NCBI RefSeq assembly: GCF_014696105.1
Contig: NZ_JACJPO010000022.1
Span: 1-64,000, forward strand
DNA from: Microcoleus sp. FACHB-1515
Lineage (GTDB): Bacteria > Cyanobacteriota > Cyanobacteriia > Elainellales > Elainellaceae
Direction of reading: 5' to 3'
DNA length: 64,000 nucleotides
Part shown: positions 10,383-19,867 of the stretch, in pieces
Layout of the letters: every line of letters begins with the position of its first letter
How positions within the stretch are numbered: position 1 is the stretch's first letter
Made by a program: the position numbers and the translations under genes
The notes under the pieces: generated by a model
The model's input: the letters and a program-made list of their open reading frames with translations, nothing else
Told to the model about the DNA's origin: nothing
The model's database searches: none

Positions 10383-11566
10383 ACTAGCGAGGTAAACTGC
10401 GCGACAAAGCCGACGATCGCACCTGCCAAAACCAGCCAAGCCGAGTTGACGCGCAGCCGGAAGACGACGATCGCACTAACGATCGCCACAATCGCCGTTA
10501 GCCAATCAACCAGAGCCGCCCGACCGAGTTCAAACGTCACAGCAGCCATCAGTCCCAGCGAGGCAGCGTTGACGCCGTTGAGAAAGCTGCTCAGCCAGCG
10601 CGATCGCCGCAGACGCGGAACCCAAGGATTTACAATCCCAACTAGCAAAAAGGCGGGCAGAAAAATGCCGATCGTTCCCGCAATTGCCCCCGCATTTCCG
10701 GCTAGCAGGTAGCCGATAAACGTGGCAGTGGTGAAAACGGGACCCGGCGTAAGCTGACCGATCGCGATCGCATCCAAAAGCTGCTGAGAAGTCAGCCAAG
10801 CGTTGCGATCGACCAGTTCGCGCTGCAAAAACGCCAGCAGCACATAGCCACTGCCATACAGAACCGAGCCGATTTTGAGAAAGATCAAAAAGACGCTCAG
10901 CCAGTTGGCTTCAGTGGTGGAAGTGGGTGCAGGGGCGACGGTGGCGATCGTCAGGGGCAGCATTCCCGCCGCTGCCAATCGTCTCGCCTGCTGCGCCAGC
11001 ATCACCAAACCGCCCGCCAGCAGCAGCAACAGCAGTTCATTGATGCCAAAAAAGTACAGCGCAATTACAGCCGCAGCCGCGATCGCCGTCCAATAATCTT
11101 TAATGGCCGATTTACCCAGCTTCCACAAGGCTTGCAGCACGATCGCGATGATCACAGGCTTGATGCCGTAGAGCAGCCACTCAAATTGGGGAATCGCTTG
11201 CGATCGCACATACAGCGCGGCGAGTGCCCAAACAATCAGCATGGCAGGCAAAATAAAGCAGCTTCCCGCCACCAATAAACCGCGCCATCCGGCTCGCTCA
11301 TAGCCAATGTGGATCGCCAGTTCGGTCGAGTTGGGACCCGGAAGCAAATTGGTGATGCCCAGCAAATCCATTAGTTTCTCATTGCTGAACCACTGCCTGC
11401 GCTGCACAACTTCATCATTCATCATGGCGATGTGCGCGGCAGGGCCACCAAAGGCGATCGTGCCCAATTTCAGAAAAACGCTGGCGAGTTCTTTGAGGCG
11501 ATGATTTTGTTCAGCAGGCGGCAGCGATCGAAAATCAGTTTCAACGGGGCGATCGTCTAAAGACAC
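10379..11566 (-). CDS. chrA: Chromate transporter ChrA (two CHR domains)
   Basis: 395 residues with about 10-12 membrane segments, made of two homologous CHR domains. The first has FLKLGTIAFGGPAAHIAMM and LLGITNLLPGPNSTELAIHI near residues 30-95. The second has FLKIGSVLYGSGYVLLAFL and AIAIGQLTPGPVFTTATFIG near residues 225-290. Such long ChrA proteins in the plasma membrane export chromate, or in cyanobacteria may act on sulfate-like anions. Only resistance to chromate is established for the family. The last codons adjoin the CTAG end of the neighbouring inverted repeat, converging on crtB. Confidence 0.92.
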   Translation of the reverse strand: MSLDDRPVETDFRSLPPAEQNHRLKELASVFLKLGTIAFGGPAAHIAMMNDEVVQRRQWFSNEKLMDLLGITNLLPGPNSTELAIHIGYERAGWRGLLVAGSCFILPAMLIVWALAALYVRSQAIPQFEWLLYGIKPVIIAIVLQALWKLGKSAIKDYWTAIAAAAVIALYFFGINELLLLLLAGGLVMLAQQARRLAAAGMLPLTIATVAPAPTSTTEANWLSVFLIFLKIGSVLYGSGYVLLAFLQRELVDRNAWLTSQQLLDAIAIGQLTPGPVFTTATFIGYLLAGNAGAIAGTIGIFLPAFLLVGIVNPWVPRLRRSRWLSSFLNGVNAASLGLMAAVTFELGRAALVDWLTAIVAIVSAIVVFRLRVNSAWLVLAGAIVGFVAQFTSLV

Positions 11567-11710
11567 AGTAAGAAATTTCCTTTTGACAAAATACGCAGCG
11601 GCTTGACTTTACTCGATCGCAGCAAAAGCTGTCAGGACTAAAGCGATACATTTTCCAGCCGTCTTTTGTATTTTTTCAGGTCGAGATTAGCAAAACATTA
11701 AGAATGATAA

Positions 11711-11751
11711 AAAGCAAAAAATAAGGCCGTTCTCGCATAAAGAACAGCCTT
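11711..11751 (-). terminator. Rho-independent terminator
   Basis: On the minus strand AAGGCTGTTCT pairs with AGAACGGCCTT around a 7-base loop, with one mismatch or wobble, and is followed by ATTTTTTGCTTTTT. It lies about 50 bases after the stop of the 64-residue gene. Confidence 0.85.
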
Positions 11752-11797
11752 AATTCTTCAATTGCAAAAAGCTTGAAGACCAGTGTTAATGTTCAGC

Positions 11798-11992
11798 CTA
11801 AATCAAATCGTTGATCTGCTCGGTGAGTTCCTGCAAGTTGTCCGGATCGACGTAATGGCAAGTTGCATCATCAATGCAGATTAGCGCCCAGCCCGATCGA
11901 TCCACACCCATGAATTTATAGTTCGCTTCTTGAACAAAGCAGCCTCTGTGGTTACGAGTATCCGGCTTGACTACGACTTGATTAGTCAACAT
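11798..11992 (-). CDS. Conserved small cyanobacterial protein (64 aa)
   Basis: 64 residues from the ATG at 11992, set by an excellent Shine-Dalgarno (AAGGAG, 8 bases before). An in-frame upstream start at 12049 has no such support. The sequence is acidic with a compact layout: VVVKPDTRNHRGCFVQEANY, FMGVDRSGWALICIDDATCH, then an acidic tail PDNLQELTEQINDLI. Three Cys residues are present (GCF, ICI, TCH) but not in a known metal motif. There is no signal peptide or membrane segment. It stands alone, with its own terminator. Function unknown. Confidence 0.8.
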   Translation of the reverse strand: MLTNQVVVKPDTRNHRGCFVQEANYKFMGVDRSGWALICIDDATCHYVDPDNLQELTEQINDLI

Positions 11993-12160
11993 GGTTCCAA
12001 CTCCTTGAATTTTAAAAAGACTGAATCGATGGGCGACGATTAGCAACACTAATCATCTAATAAAGAAAATATTATCACCCACTTCACAGGAGAATCATTA
12101 AATATCTTGAGTAATCATTACGAACTCTCAATACCAAGACAACAGTACGAAATTACTATC

Positions 12161-12231
12161 AAAAGCGCGATCGCACTCTATGCAAGCCATTGAAGTTTTG
12201 CGGCTGCTTGCCAAAGATCGATCGCGCTTTT
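12161..12231 (-). terminator. Large stem-loop after the TPR gene
   Basis: A 13-base perfect outer stem (AAAAGCGCGATCG at 12161-12173 with CGATCGCGCTTTT at 12219-12231) encloses an inner GCAAGC/GCTTGC hairpin. Read on the minus strand the 3' arm ends in CTTTTGATAG, a weak terminator tail for the gene ending at 12255. The stem contains HIP1-like bases. Confidence 0.55.
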
Positions 12232-12254
12232 AGAGATTTGTTAATTTTTACAAA

Positions 12255-12677
12255 TTAGCTTTCAAACAGCCAAGCCTGCACACGCTGCAACGCCTTCCAG
12301 TCTGGTTTGCGCTTCAAGCCTTCTTCAAAATTGCGCTGCACTTCTTCGCGCAGTTCCGGCACGGCCATCACAAGTTGCTGAGCCAGTTCCACATGCTGCC
12401 GGACGCCTTTTTGCGCGGTTTCCAGCATAGCGATCGACAAATTCACCCGCGCCTGAGCATCTTGCGGATTCAGCTTCACGGCTTTTTGTCCGGCTTTCAT
12501 TGCCTGCGTCGGCTTGTTGTCGAGCAGGTAGAGCCACGCGAGGCAAGTCCAAGCTGCACTGCTTTTGCCCGATCGATCGCACACCTGCTTAAAAAGCGGA
12601 ATTAATTCTGCTGGAGGTTCACCCGCCTGATAGCGCTCGACACCTTGATCAAATAATGCTTCTACCGTTTCCACCAT
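12255..12677 (-). CDS. TPR-repeat protein
   Basis: 140 residues, soluble, made of about three TPR-like helical pairs: AAWTCLAWLYLLDNKPTQAM, AGQKAVKLNPQDAQARVNLS and MLETAQKGVRQHVELAQQLV, followed by a C-terminal helix ending QRVQAWLFES. The start (12677) reads MVETVEALFDQGVERYQAGE. Homologues in cyanobacteria have no assigned function; TPR proteins usually bind other proteins. It is on the same strand as the EamA gene, 61 bases downstream of it. Confidence 0.8.
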   Translation of the reverse strand: MVETVEALFDQGVERYQAGEPPAELIPLFKQVCDRSGKSSAAWTCLAWLYLLDNKPTQAMKAGQKAVKLNPQDAQARVNLSIAMLETAQKGVRQHVELAQQLVMAVPELREEVQRNFEEGLKRKPDWKALQRVQAWLFES

Positions 12678-12738
12678 GACCGCGATCGGGGCGATAACTC
12701 AACTTCAAAACTATAGCAAATTGGCGATCGACGATCGG

Positions 12739-13641
12739 CTAGCTGCTGGATTCGAGGCGCGAGATTGCAGTCATGGCAGCGAGGATTAGTGCGGCTCCGA
12801 TCCACTGAACGAGCGTGAGCTGTTCATGGAGAAATAGAAATGCGCCGCCAATTGTGAAGAGGGGAATGAGTGTGAGAAAGAGGGCAGCGAGACCAGCGGG
12901 AAGCGATCGGAGGACGATCGTATGCAGCCAAAAGGGAAGGCCGTGCAGCAAAATTCCAGACAGAGCGGCGAGCAGCCAGATTTGCCAAGGAATTTGCGTC
13001 AGGTTTAGCGTAGCTTGCCAGCGCAAACTGAGAAGCCAGATGACGAAAACGCCTGCTAGTCCGATCGCCTGATTGAGCGCAACGAGCAGCAGCGAATTGG
13101 TTTTCGGCGCGTGACGCCGCACCAGCACGGTGTAGAGCGCCGCGCAGAAGGTCGCCGCCAAAATCAGCACATTGCCCAAGAGTGAGCTATCTGCGGTCTC
13201 TGCGCCTGCGGTGTTGACGAGAACGACACCGACAACGGCGAGACTGGCGAGACTAACGATCGCCGCGCTCACCCGTTCTCCCAACAGGAACCACGCCAGC
13301 CCAATAATAAACAAGGTCTCAGTAGACCAAATCAGCGCTTCCACACTGGCGGAAGTCATCGACAAACCAATGAGTCCGAGCGTAAAGGACAATCCGGGCT
13401 GAATGAATCCGGGCAGTCCCAACCGCAGCATTTGACGAGGGTTGGGAAGGGAAATCTTTTGGCAAAGGGCGATCGACCACAACAAAAGATTGCTGCACAA
13501 CAGTTGCACCACCAACAGCGTTAGCGGCGGAAAAAACGCTAATGCTCCTTTGCTCATCACGGTGGAAATGCCCCAGCAGGCAGCGGCTCCGACTCCGGCT
13601 AGAAGAGTTTGAGGCGCAAGGAATTTTGCGGGATTTGACAA
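12739..13641 (-). CDS. EamA/DMT-family transporter
   Basis: About 300 residues with ten predicted membrane helices in two EamA repeats. The first includes GVGAAACWGISTVMSKGAL, the second ILAATFCAALYTVLVRRHAP and the C-terminal SGILLHGLPFWLHTIVLRSL to LHEQLTLVQWIGAALIL. These plasma-membrane carriers move small metabolites; the substrate cannot be told. The open frame extends back to 13773, overlapping the IscA-type gene by 68 bases. A TTG at 13641 (residues SNPAKFLAPQTLLAG) gives the usual length, but no Shine-Dalgarno supports any start, so the N-terminus is uncertain. Confidence 0.82.
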   Translation of the reverse strand: MSNPAKFLAPQTLLAGVGAAACWGISTVMSKGALAFFPPLTLLVVQLLCSNLLLWSIALCQKISLPNPRQMLRLGLPGFIQPGLSFTLGLIGLSMTSASVEALIWSTETLFIIGLAWFLLGERVSAAIVSLASLAVVGVVLVNTAGAETADSSLLGNVLILAATFCAALYTVLVRRHAPKTNSLLLVALNQAIGLAGVFVIWLLSLRWQATLNLTQIPWQIWLLAALSGILLHGLPFWLHTIVLRSLPAGLAALFLTLIPLFTIGGAFLFLHEQLTLVQWIGAALILAAMTAISRLESSS

Positions 13642-13705
13642 TTTTACAATAAAAATAGCGGCAAACTTTGAGCTTACCGCAAGTGCAACTGAAGAGGCGA
13701 TCGAT

Positions 13706-14059
13706 TTACGAGAACGATTTGCCGCAGCCGCAGGTTTGATTCGCGTTCGGATTGGTGAACTGAAAGCCACCACCGATCATCGCGTCGCTGTAGTCCAGCA
13801 CCAAGCCGTAGAGATACAGCATACTTTTGGGGTCACACACAACGCGGAACCCGTCATATTCAAACACTTCGTCGTTCTCGCGAATGTTGCTGGGATCTTC
13901 AAAATCCATCATGTAGGACATGCCAGAGCAGCCGCCCTGCCGAACGCCAACGCGCAGACACAAATCTTTGCCTTGCTTGTCGCGGAGAAACAGCACATGC
14001 TTCATCGCTGCCTCAGTCATTTGAATGCCGCGAGCTTGAGCTTGAGTTGCTTGAGTCAT
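13706..14059 (-). CDS. Iron-sulfur cluster assembly protein, IscA/SufA type
   Basis: 117 residues. A-type Fe-S carrier with the three conserved cysteines: GGCSGM near residue 44 and the C-terminal CGCGKSF. The intervening [19 protein letters not shown] and [11 protein letters not shown] are typical. It delivers clusters to apoproteins in the cytosol. It lies about 100 bases downstream of glmM and just upstream of the EamA gene on the same strand. Whether it is SufA, IscA or another A-type protein cannot be settled from sequence alone. Confidence 0.92.
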   Translation of the reverse strand: MTQATQAQARGIQMTEAAMKHVLFLRDKQGKDLCLRVGVRQGGCSGMSYMMDFEDPSNIRENDEVFEYDGFRVVCDPKSMLYLYGLVLDYSDAMIGGGFQFTNPNANQTCGCGKSFS

Positions 14060-14123
14060 GAGTGGGATCTCTCGGTCGATCGATTTGCTTCTAGTGTATC
14101 AAACGGGTGTCGGCAACTGCCGC

Positions 14124-14153
14124 AGCCTGCTCGATCGTGCGATCGAGCAGGCT
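14124..14153 (-). terminator. Perfect 14-bp stem-loop after glmM
   Basis: AGCCTGCTCGATCG pairs with CGATCGAGCAGGCT around a 2-base centre, 6 bases beyond the glmM stop. No T-run follows, so it may act as an RNA 3'-end or processing hairpin rather than a full terminator. Confidence 0.5.
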
Positions 14154-14158
14154 AAAAA

Positions 14159-15613
14159 CTAGCTGGCAGCGTACTCATGGACAGCGGCAACCAGTCGATC
14201 CGTCCAATGATTTACCAAATCGGCATTGGCGGCTTCCACCATGACGCGAATCAGCGGTTCTGTGCCAGATGCTCGCACAAGGACGCGGCCTTGATCGCCC
14301 ATTGCAGCTTCGGCCTGTGCGATCGCACTCGTCAGCAATGCGTCTTGCTGCCAGTTGAGGCGGCGATCGCGATCGTCCACGCGCACATTCTTCAATAGCT
14401 GCGGATAAGTTTGGAAGCTGGCATCGACCAGTTCCGTCAGAGGAACGCCTGCTTGCTGCACCAAAGCGGCAAGGTGCAAAGCCGTCAGCAGGCCGTCACC
14501 AGAAACGCCGTAGTGCCGACACAAGATGTGGCCGGACTGTTCGCCACCAAGCATCGAGCCGAGCCTGAGCATTTCGGCATGGACGTATTGATCGCCGACT
14601 GCCGTGCGAATCAGTTTGCCGCCTTGCTGCTGCCACGCCCGCTCAAAACCAAGGTTTGCCATCACGGTTGAGATGATTGTGTCACCGGGAAGCTGGTCAG
14701 CTTGGCGCAGGGCTTGACCCCAAAAATACAAAATGTAGTCACCATCCACGACGCGACCTTGAGCATCAACGGCCATGACGCGATCGGCATCGCCATCAAA
14801 CGCAAACCCCATATCGGCTTGATGTTCAGCAACGGCAGCTTGCAGCGCGGCCAAGTGAGTCGAACCGCAGTTGACGTTGATCCGATCGCCATCCGGTCGA
14901 TCGTGCAGACAAATCACAGTTGCGCCAAGCTGCTCAAAGGCGATCGGCGCAACGTTGGCAGCCGCTCCCCAAGCGAGATCCAGCACGATTTTCATGCCTT
15001 GCAAATTCCCAGGCAGCAGCGGATTGGCGAGGCTGGCAAGATAAGTTTCAACCAGTTCCGGACGATGGTGATAGCGGCCTTGGCGGGCGGGGACAGGCAT
15101 CTCGCCCCAGCCATTTTCGCCGCGCAGGGCGGCTTCGATTTGCTGCTGCACCTCGATCGACAGCTTCGAGCCGTTGCCGCCAAAAAACTTGATGCCGTTG
15201 TCTTCCGGCGGATTGTGGCTGGCCGAAATCATCACGCCGCCGATCGCCTCTGATGCGTTGGCGAGGTAGGCAACGGTCGGAGTCGGACACAAGCCGAGAT
15301 TCCATACTTCCAGTCCGGCAGCGGTCAAGCCCGCAGACAACGCGAGCGACAGCATATCGCTGGAGTTGCGCGAATCTTGCCCTAGCACGATCGCTCCTGT
15401 CTTGGGTGCGTTGGCCTGCAAGACTTGCCCCGCCCAAAATCCGACTTGCAGGGCAAGCGGTGCGGTCAGCAGTTCTCCGACATGGCCGCGAATGCCGTCA
15501 GTGCCAAACAAGCGCGGCGGCAAAATGGGATTAGGGCTGAAGCGATCGCGGCGGACAGGCAGTTGAATCGGTGCATTACTGACCACTCGATCGGACGGAA
15601 AAGACAAAACCAT
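14159..15613 (-). CDS. glmM: Phosphoglucosamine mutase GlmM
   Basis: 484 residues. It converts glucosamine-6-phosphate to glucosamine-1-phosphate for peptidoglycan and lipid A precursors. Motifs in order: FGTDGIRG near residue 36, the phosphoserine loop [20 protein letters not shown] near 130, the metal loop FDGDADR near 270, the sugar-binding GGEQSGH, and the phosphate-binding [15 protein letters not shown] near the C-terminus. The ATG at 15613 is preferred (GGAG 11 bases upstream). In-frame TTG at 15643 and ATG at 15634 are alternatives, and the N-terminal 30 residues are poorly conserved. It could also act on other hexose phosphates, but the motif set fits GlmM. Confidence 0.93.
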   Translation of the reverse strand: MVLSFPSDRVVSNAPIQLPVRRDRFSPNPILPPRLFGTDGIRGHVGELLTAPLALQVGFWAGQVLQANAPKTGAIVLGQDSRNSSDMLSLALSAGLTAAGLEVWNLGLCPTPTVAYLANASEAIGGVMISASHNPPEDNGIKFFGGNGSKLSIEVQQQIEAALRGENGWGEMPVPARQGRYHHRPELVETYLASLANPLLPGNLQGMKIVLDLAWGAAANVAPIAFEQLGATVICLHDRPDGDRINVNCGSTHLAALQAAVAEHQADMGFAFDGDADRVMAVDAQGRVVDGDYILYFWGQALRQADQLPGDTIISTVMANLGFERAWQQQGGKLIRTAVGDQYVHAEMLRLGSMLGGEQSGHILCRHYGVSGDGLLTALHLAALVQQAGVPLTELVDASFQTYPQLLKNVRVDDRDRRLNWQQDALLTSAIAQAEAAMGDQGRVLVRASGTEPLIRVMVEAANADLVNHWTDRLVAAVHEYAAS

Positions 15614-15742
15614 AAGACGATTCACTCCACACATCACACTCAAGTGGAGAATAGCACCAATATCAAGAATTTTTATGTCTCTCTAGCGATGGATCATAAG
15701 CTTGGTGATAAGATGCCACAGATTTAGCTCGACAGTTGCGGC

Positions 15743-16039
15743 TTAAACGCCGACTGCTGCCAGCAGCATTTGCATCGCATCCCAATCGATCGCCTGTTGA
15801 ATGTAGCGCGGATCAGCCGGATTAAACGGCGCTTCTAGCCGATCGATCGTCAAAATCTTGGCGGATTCCGGCAAAACGGGCACATCCGGATCGAAGGCAG
15901 TCGATCGTACCAGCGAACTTGAAAATCCTTTGAAAATAGCAATTTGATCCGGTTCGCCGTCAATTTCGGCATTAACTAGCAGCACTTCACCCGGACGCTT
16001 GAGCGTGTACTGCTCTAGCCGTTGCGCGATCGATACCAT
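15743..16039 (-). CDS. Small cyanobacterial protein (DUF7734-like)
   Basis: 98 residues from an ATG with AGGAG 6 bases before it. It reads as a compact alpha/beta domain: LEQYTLKRPGEVLLVNAEID, PDQIAIFKGFSSSLVRSTAF, DPDVPVLPESAKILTIDRLE, then a helical tail. Similar proteins are conserved in cyanobacteria and chloroplast lineages, probably the DUF7734 family; that name is from memory. It follows the DUF3177 gene by nine bases, so the two are cotranscribed. Function unknown. Confidence 0.75.
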   Translation of the reverse strand: MVSIAQRLEQYTLKRPGEVLLVNAEIDGEPDQIAIFKGFSSSLVRSTAFDPDVPVLPESAKILTIDRLEAPFNPADPRYIQQAIDWDAMQMLLAAVGV

Positions 16040-16048
16040 TGGTTACTC

Positions 16049-16642
16049 CTACTGCTCCAAGGCCGATCGTCCCTGCTTGCCCAGTCGGAAAATGACGAAA
16101 TACAACAGGCACAGCACATAAACGCCCAGCCCCAAAATTCCCAAAAATCCAAGAAACTGCGGCGTCGATCCGGCATGGAAAAATTGCTTATACAGCAGCG
16201 GTGGCTCTGCCCAAACTTGGCAGAACGGCGTGCTGAACGTGGCGCGGGAAAAAGCACACTGCAAAAAGGGCAGCGTTCCCAGCACACCCAACACGCAATA
16301 GACCGAAACGGCCCAGCGCCATGCGGTGAAGGCAAGCTTGAGAGGCGATCGCCGCTGTTCCGAAATTTCTTCGTTTAGATCAACCCAAAACCACAGGCTA
16401 ATCGGAATCAGCACGCGAGCCAACGGGCCAGAGAGAAAACTGACAAGCGCACCGCCAATCAGCAAATACACCGTCACGGCTAGCAGACTGGAAACGCGCC
16501 AGTAAATGATCAAAAGCCGCTGTATCGCTTCGTTTTTTTGCACAAATGCCCAGATCAGCAGGACAAGCGGCAAAAGGACGGTGAACAAAACGGCAAGGCG
16601 AAAGTCTAGCCACACAAGCGATCGCAGTAGTGCTTCTGACAT
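16049..16642 (-). CDS. DUF3177 membrane protein
   Basis: 197 residues with about five hydrophobic segments. The N-terminus RSLVWLDFRLAVLFTVLLPL and the following KNEAIQRLLIIYWRVSSLLA fit the cyanobacterial DUF3177 family, which has no known function. A polar loop (WVDLNEEISEQRRSPL) follows the third helix. Two Cys (LQCAF, PFCQV) lie in the second predicted exported loop. It is the first gene of a two-gene unit with the small protein at 15743-16039. Confidence 0.8.
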   Translation of the reverse strand: MSEALLRSLVWLDFRLAVLFTVLLPLVLLIWAFVQKNEAIQRLLIIYWRVSSLLAVTVYLLIGGALVSFLSGPLARVLIPISLWFWVDLNEEISEQRRSPLKLAFTAWRWAVSVYCVLGVLGTLPFLQCAFSRATFSTPFCQVWAEPPLLYKQFFHAGSTPQFLGFLGILGLGVYVLCLLYFVIFRLGKQGRSALEQ

Positions 16643-17143
16643 AAATTCGGCGCGGGTTCAGCCCTAGGATTACTGCTAGCTTATCACTCCCGCTTTGGTT
16701 AGAGGCTGTAGCGATCGATCGCCGTTTAGCTTGGGGCAATTTCTTGAACTGTGGACTAGTCGATCGAGATTCGCGGCCACACGGATTCAAAGGGCGAGGA
16801 TTATCTAATCAGGCACTATCTAAACGACGGGCAACTGCGATTCAGCAGTAGTTCAGTAGGCAAAGTGACATTTCCCTTGCTCAAATGACGACTCAAGGAT
16901 TCGGTGAAGCAAATCCAATTGCGCCGAATACAAATAACAGATGGCTCGGATAATCCGCAGGGCAGACAGCAGAATCGTCGCGTCGAAATTGTGATGCGCT
17001 GAAGCTACTTCGCAAACTTCCTTTGAGCAGATGGCGAATTGATTTTGCCTGCGCTATTCCAAAAGGGTACGACTGCGGCAGTTGTCCAGCACTCAAGTTC
17101 TAGTGGATTGGGCAACGTGGCGGCAAAATTAGGAGAATTCACT
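16643..17143. other. Intergenic, no gene seen
   Basis: About 500 bases between the divergent DUF3177 and Rieske-oxidoreductase genes. It must hold both promoters. Short open frames here (for example a 22-codon one near 16885) have no Shine-Dalgarno or recognisable product. The stretch from 17039 is open in the oxidoreductase frame but lacks homology to that family. Confidence 0.5.
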
Positions 17144-18670
17144 GTGGTTGGAACTTCAACATCAATTTGGCAGGCGATCGCAGCCCCGACCACTTATCCA
17201 CCGCTGGCTCGCGATTTGGCTGTGGACGTGGCGATCGTCGGTGGCGGCATTACCGGATTGACAACGGCTCTGTTGCTGAAGCGGGCGGGACTGTCGGTTG
17301 CCGTTTTGGAAGCGCTGGAAATCGAAACAAGCGCGACGAGCCACACCACCGGACATATCAGCGAAGTTCCCGACATCGGCTATCGAGAACTGATCGCGAA
17401 TTTTGGTGAAGATGCTGCACGGCTGGCCGTTCAGTCGAGACGAGCCGCGATCGATCGCATCGCCAGCATTGTGCAGGAAGAACAAATCGACTGCGGCTTC
17501 GAGTATCTTCCCGGCTATCTCTACAGCGAATCCTATTCGGATCTTGACTCGATCGACGCAGAAGCCAAAGCCGCCCGCAAGCTGGGCGTTCAGGTCAACA
17601 CAACCACCAGCCTGCCGCTGCCGTTTCCCACCACCAAAGGCATTGTGTTTCCCAATCAGGCACAGTTTGACGGCGTCGCCTATGTGCAGGCGCTGGCGCG
17701 ATCGATCGATGGCGGCGGCAGCTATGTTTTCGAGCAAACTCGTGTGGTGGATATCTCCGGCGATTCCCCGACTCGCGTTTACACTCGGCAGGGCACGATC
17801 GCCGCGCAAAAAGTTGTCCTCGCCACGCACACGCCGATTCACGACATCACTAAGTTGCAAGATGTCTACCTTGCTGCCGTTCGCGCCATTCCCTATCAGT
17901 CCTATGTGCTGGGCGTGAAAACGACTTCGCCACTTGCCGCCGGACTGTTTTGGGACACGGCAGACCCGTACCACTACACGCGCCGATACAACCATCCCGA
18001 ACTCGGTGAACTGCTGATCGTCGGCGGCGCAGACCACCGAACGGGCGCAGCAGAAAATACGCTCAAGCCTTATGAACAGCTTGAGGACTATGTGCGATCG
18101 CGCTATCACGTCGAGTCGATTCCGTTTCGCTGGTCGTCGCAGTGGTTTGAGCCGACGGACGGACTGCCGTTTATCGGCACCGCCGCGCTGCATCCTCACA
18201 TCTACTTGGCAACTGGATTTTCCGGTAACGGCATCAGCTACGGCACGATCGCCGCGATCACGATTTCTGACAGCATCCTCAACCGCAGCAATCCCTGGAT
18301 CGATTTGTACAGTCCTGGTCGCATCAAACCAATCGCCACTGCCGCCCGCTTCATCGCCCAAAACCTAAATATTTCCAGCCATTTTGTGCTCGATCGCTTT
18401 AAGCGCGATGTCAAAACGGCGGCAGAGATTCCTCCGGGTTCTGGCAAAGTGCTGGAAATCAAAGGCGAACAGATCGCTGCCTATCGCGATGAATCGGGCA
18501 CGCTGCACGCGCGATCGGCGGTTTGCACCCACTTGGGCTGCATCGTCAACTGGAACGCTGCCGAAAAAAGCTGGGATTGTCCGTGTCATGGCGGACGCTT
18601 TACCTGCACGGGCGAAGTGTTGACCGGGCCACAGGTGAAAGATTTAGACGTGAAATCGATTTCCCAATAA
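17144..18670 (+). CDS. FAD-dependent oxidoreductase with C-terminal Rieske domain
   Basis: 508 residues from the GTG at 17144, chosen because AGGAG sits 8 bases upstream; the frame stays open back to 17039 without homology. A DAO-type FAD domain begins with VDVAIVGGGITGLTTALLLK near residue 26, and later has RWSSQWFEPTDGLPFIGTAA and ATGFSGNGISYG. The last 80 residues are a Rieske [2Fe-2S] domain with both ligand pairs, CTHLGC and CPCHGG, and a shared LTGPQVKDL end. Proteins of this layout (like Bacillus YhfW) are known across bacteria, but their substrates are not established. No partner gene is adjacent. Confidence 0.9.
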   Translation: MVGTSTSIWQAIAAPTTYPPLARDLAVDVAIVGGGITGLTTALLLKRAGLSVAVLEALEIETSATSHTTGHISEVPDIGYRELIANFGEDAARLAVQSRRAAIDRIASIVQEEQIDCGFEYLPGYLYSESYSDLDSIDAEAKAARKLGVQVNTTTSLPLPFPTTKGIVFPNQAQFDGVAYVQALARSIDGGGSYVFEQTRVVDISGDSPTRVYTRQGTIAAQKVVLATHTPIHDITKLQDVYLAAVRAIPYQSYVLGVKTTSPLAAGLFWDTADPYHYTRRYNHPELGELLIVGGADHRTGAAENTLKPYEQLEDYVRSRYHVESIPFRWSSQWFEPTDGLPFIGTAALHPHIYLATGFSGNGISYGTIAAITISDSILNRSNPWIDLYSPGRIKPIATAARFIAQNLNISSHFVLDRFKRDVKTAAEIPPGSGKVLEIKGEQIAAYRDESGTLHARSAVCTHLGCIVNWNAAEKSWDCPCHGGRFTCTGEVLTGPQVKDLDVKSISQ

Positions 18671-18703
18671 GGACAGATTGACGCGATCGCCCCTTCCAAA
18701 GCT

Positions 18704-19741
18704 ATGCTGATGCTCAGCTTTTTGGAGGCAGTAGCGGTGCAAGCGTGGCAACTGGGATTCATCGGATTTTTGCTGATGGCAACGCCTGTCTGGGCGCAAG
18801 TGCCAAGTGCCGCTCCGGGCGGCTTTGAAGCGCAACCGCCCCCGCCCGCCGTTCCACCCTCGACGCAGCTAGAGCAGGACTACCGCGTCCCTGCCCTTCA
18901 GCGCAACGTTCAGGGAAATCTGTGGGTCGGCTCGTGGCAGGGCTTGGCGCAAATTGACCCGAATACTGGACGAGTCCTCAGCCGAATTAATCTGCCCAAT
19001 CGCTTGATTGGCGCGTTAGCCGAAGATCGAGTCGGACGCATCTGGGTTGGAACCTATCAGGGTCTTCAGCGCGTTGATCCACGCAGCAACGAGATTACCG
19101 CCCAAAACTTCGCCTTGCCGTCAAATCGCGTCCTTTCGCTTCTGGTAGACAATCGCGGCTACCTGTGGGTCGGTTCCGATCGCGGCCTTGCCCTGATCAG
19201 TCCCGACCAAGGCTTGCTGATGACCACGCTGCAAGACCTTCCCGGCATCAGCGCGAACGCAATGGCACTGGATGCCTTCGGCCAGCTTTGGGTCGGCACG
19301 CTCGAAGGCTTGGTGCAGATTGATACGGCGAGCGCTTTGATTCTTCGCCGCGTTGTTGATCTGCCGGGAAGCACCGTGCAGGCCATGACGCGATCGCCCG
19401 AAGGGGATTTGTGGATTGGCACTCCGGGGGGATTGCTGGTGGTGGATTCGCTTTCTGGGCAGGTGCAGCGATCGGTCACGGAGTTTCGTGGGCGCAATGT
19501 GACCGCTGTGAGCTTCGATCGCTTGGGCAATCTTTGGGTTGGCACGTCCGACGGTCTATTCGTCGTCAACCGCTACAACGGTGCAGTTCTCCGCAGCATT
19601 CCGGGTTTACCTTCTAGTCGCGTCCTCGCCATCTCGCCCGATACTGGAAACAAAGTTTGGGTTGGCACATCCGAAGGCTTGGGCTGGGTCAGCCTGACAA
19701 CAGGCGTAGCGCGATCGAGCCAAGCGTTTAGTCGTCCTTGA
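18704..19741 (+). CDS. Secreted beta-propeller (two-component-regulator-propeller repeats)
   Basis: 345 residues. An N-terminal signal peptide ends at about TPVWAQ, followed by a Pro-rich linker. The remainder is about seven repeats with the signature NLWVGT/GL: GNLWVGSWQGLAQID, GRIWVGTYQGLQRVD, GYLWVGSDRGLALIS, GQLWVGTLEGLVQID, GDLWIGTPGGLLVVD, GNLWVGTSDGLFVVN and NKVWVGTSEGLGWVS. This is the reg_prop repeat seen in sensor domains of hybrid two-component systems, here free-standing and exported, with no kinase attached. It should form a seven-bladed propeller for ligand or protein binding. The start could also be the third residue (Met at 18710). It follows the Rieske gene by 33 bases. Confidence 0.85.
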   Translation: MLMLSFLEAVAVQAWQLGFIGFLLMATPVWAQVPSAAPGGFEAQPPPPAVPPSTQLEQDYRVPALQRNVQGNLWVGSWQGLAQIDPNTGRVLSRINLPNRLIGALAEDRVGRIWVGTYQGLQRVDPRSNEITAQNFALPSNRVLSLLVDNRGYLWVGSDRGLALISPDQGLLMTTLQDLPGISANAMALDAFGQLWVGTLEGLVQIDTASALILRRVVDLPGSTVQAMTRSPEGDLWIGTPGGLLVVDSLSGQVQRSVTEFRGRNVTAVSFDRLGNLWVGTSDGLFVVNRYNGAVLRSIPGLPSSRVLAISPDTGNKVWVGTSEGLGWVSLTTGVARSSQAFSRP

Positions 19742-19867
19742 TTGAGGGTTGGCAAACCGGATTAAGTGTTGACAAACAGCCTTGTGCGATCGCTTCAGTT
19801 CTCAGTTTTGAGCAGAACGCGCGATCGAATTGGTGCTATGTTGATTGGCTGAAAATGGAGCACAGCC

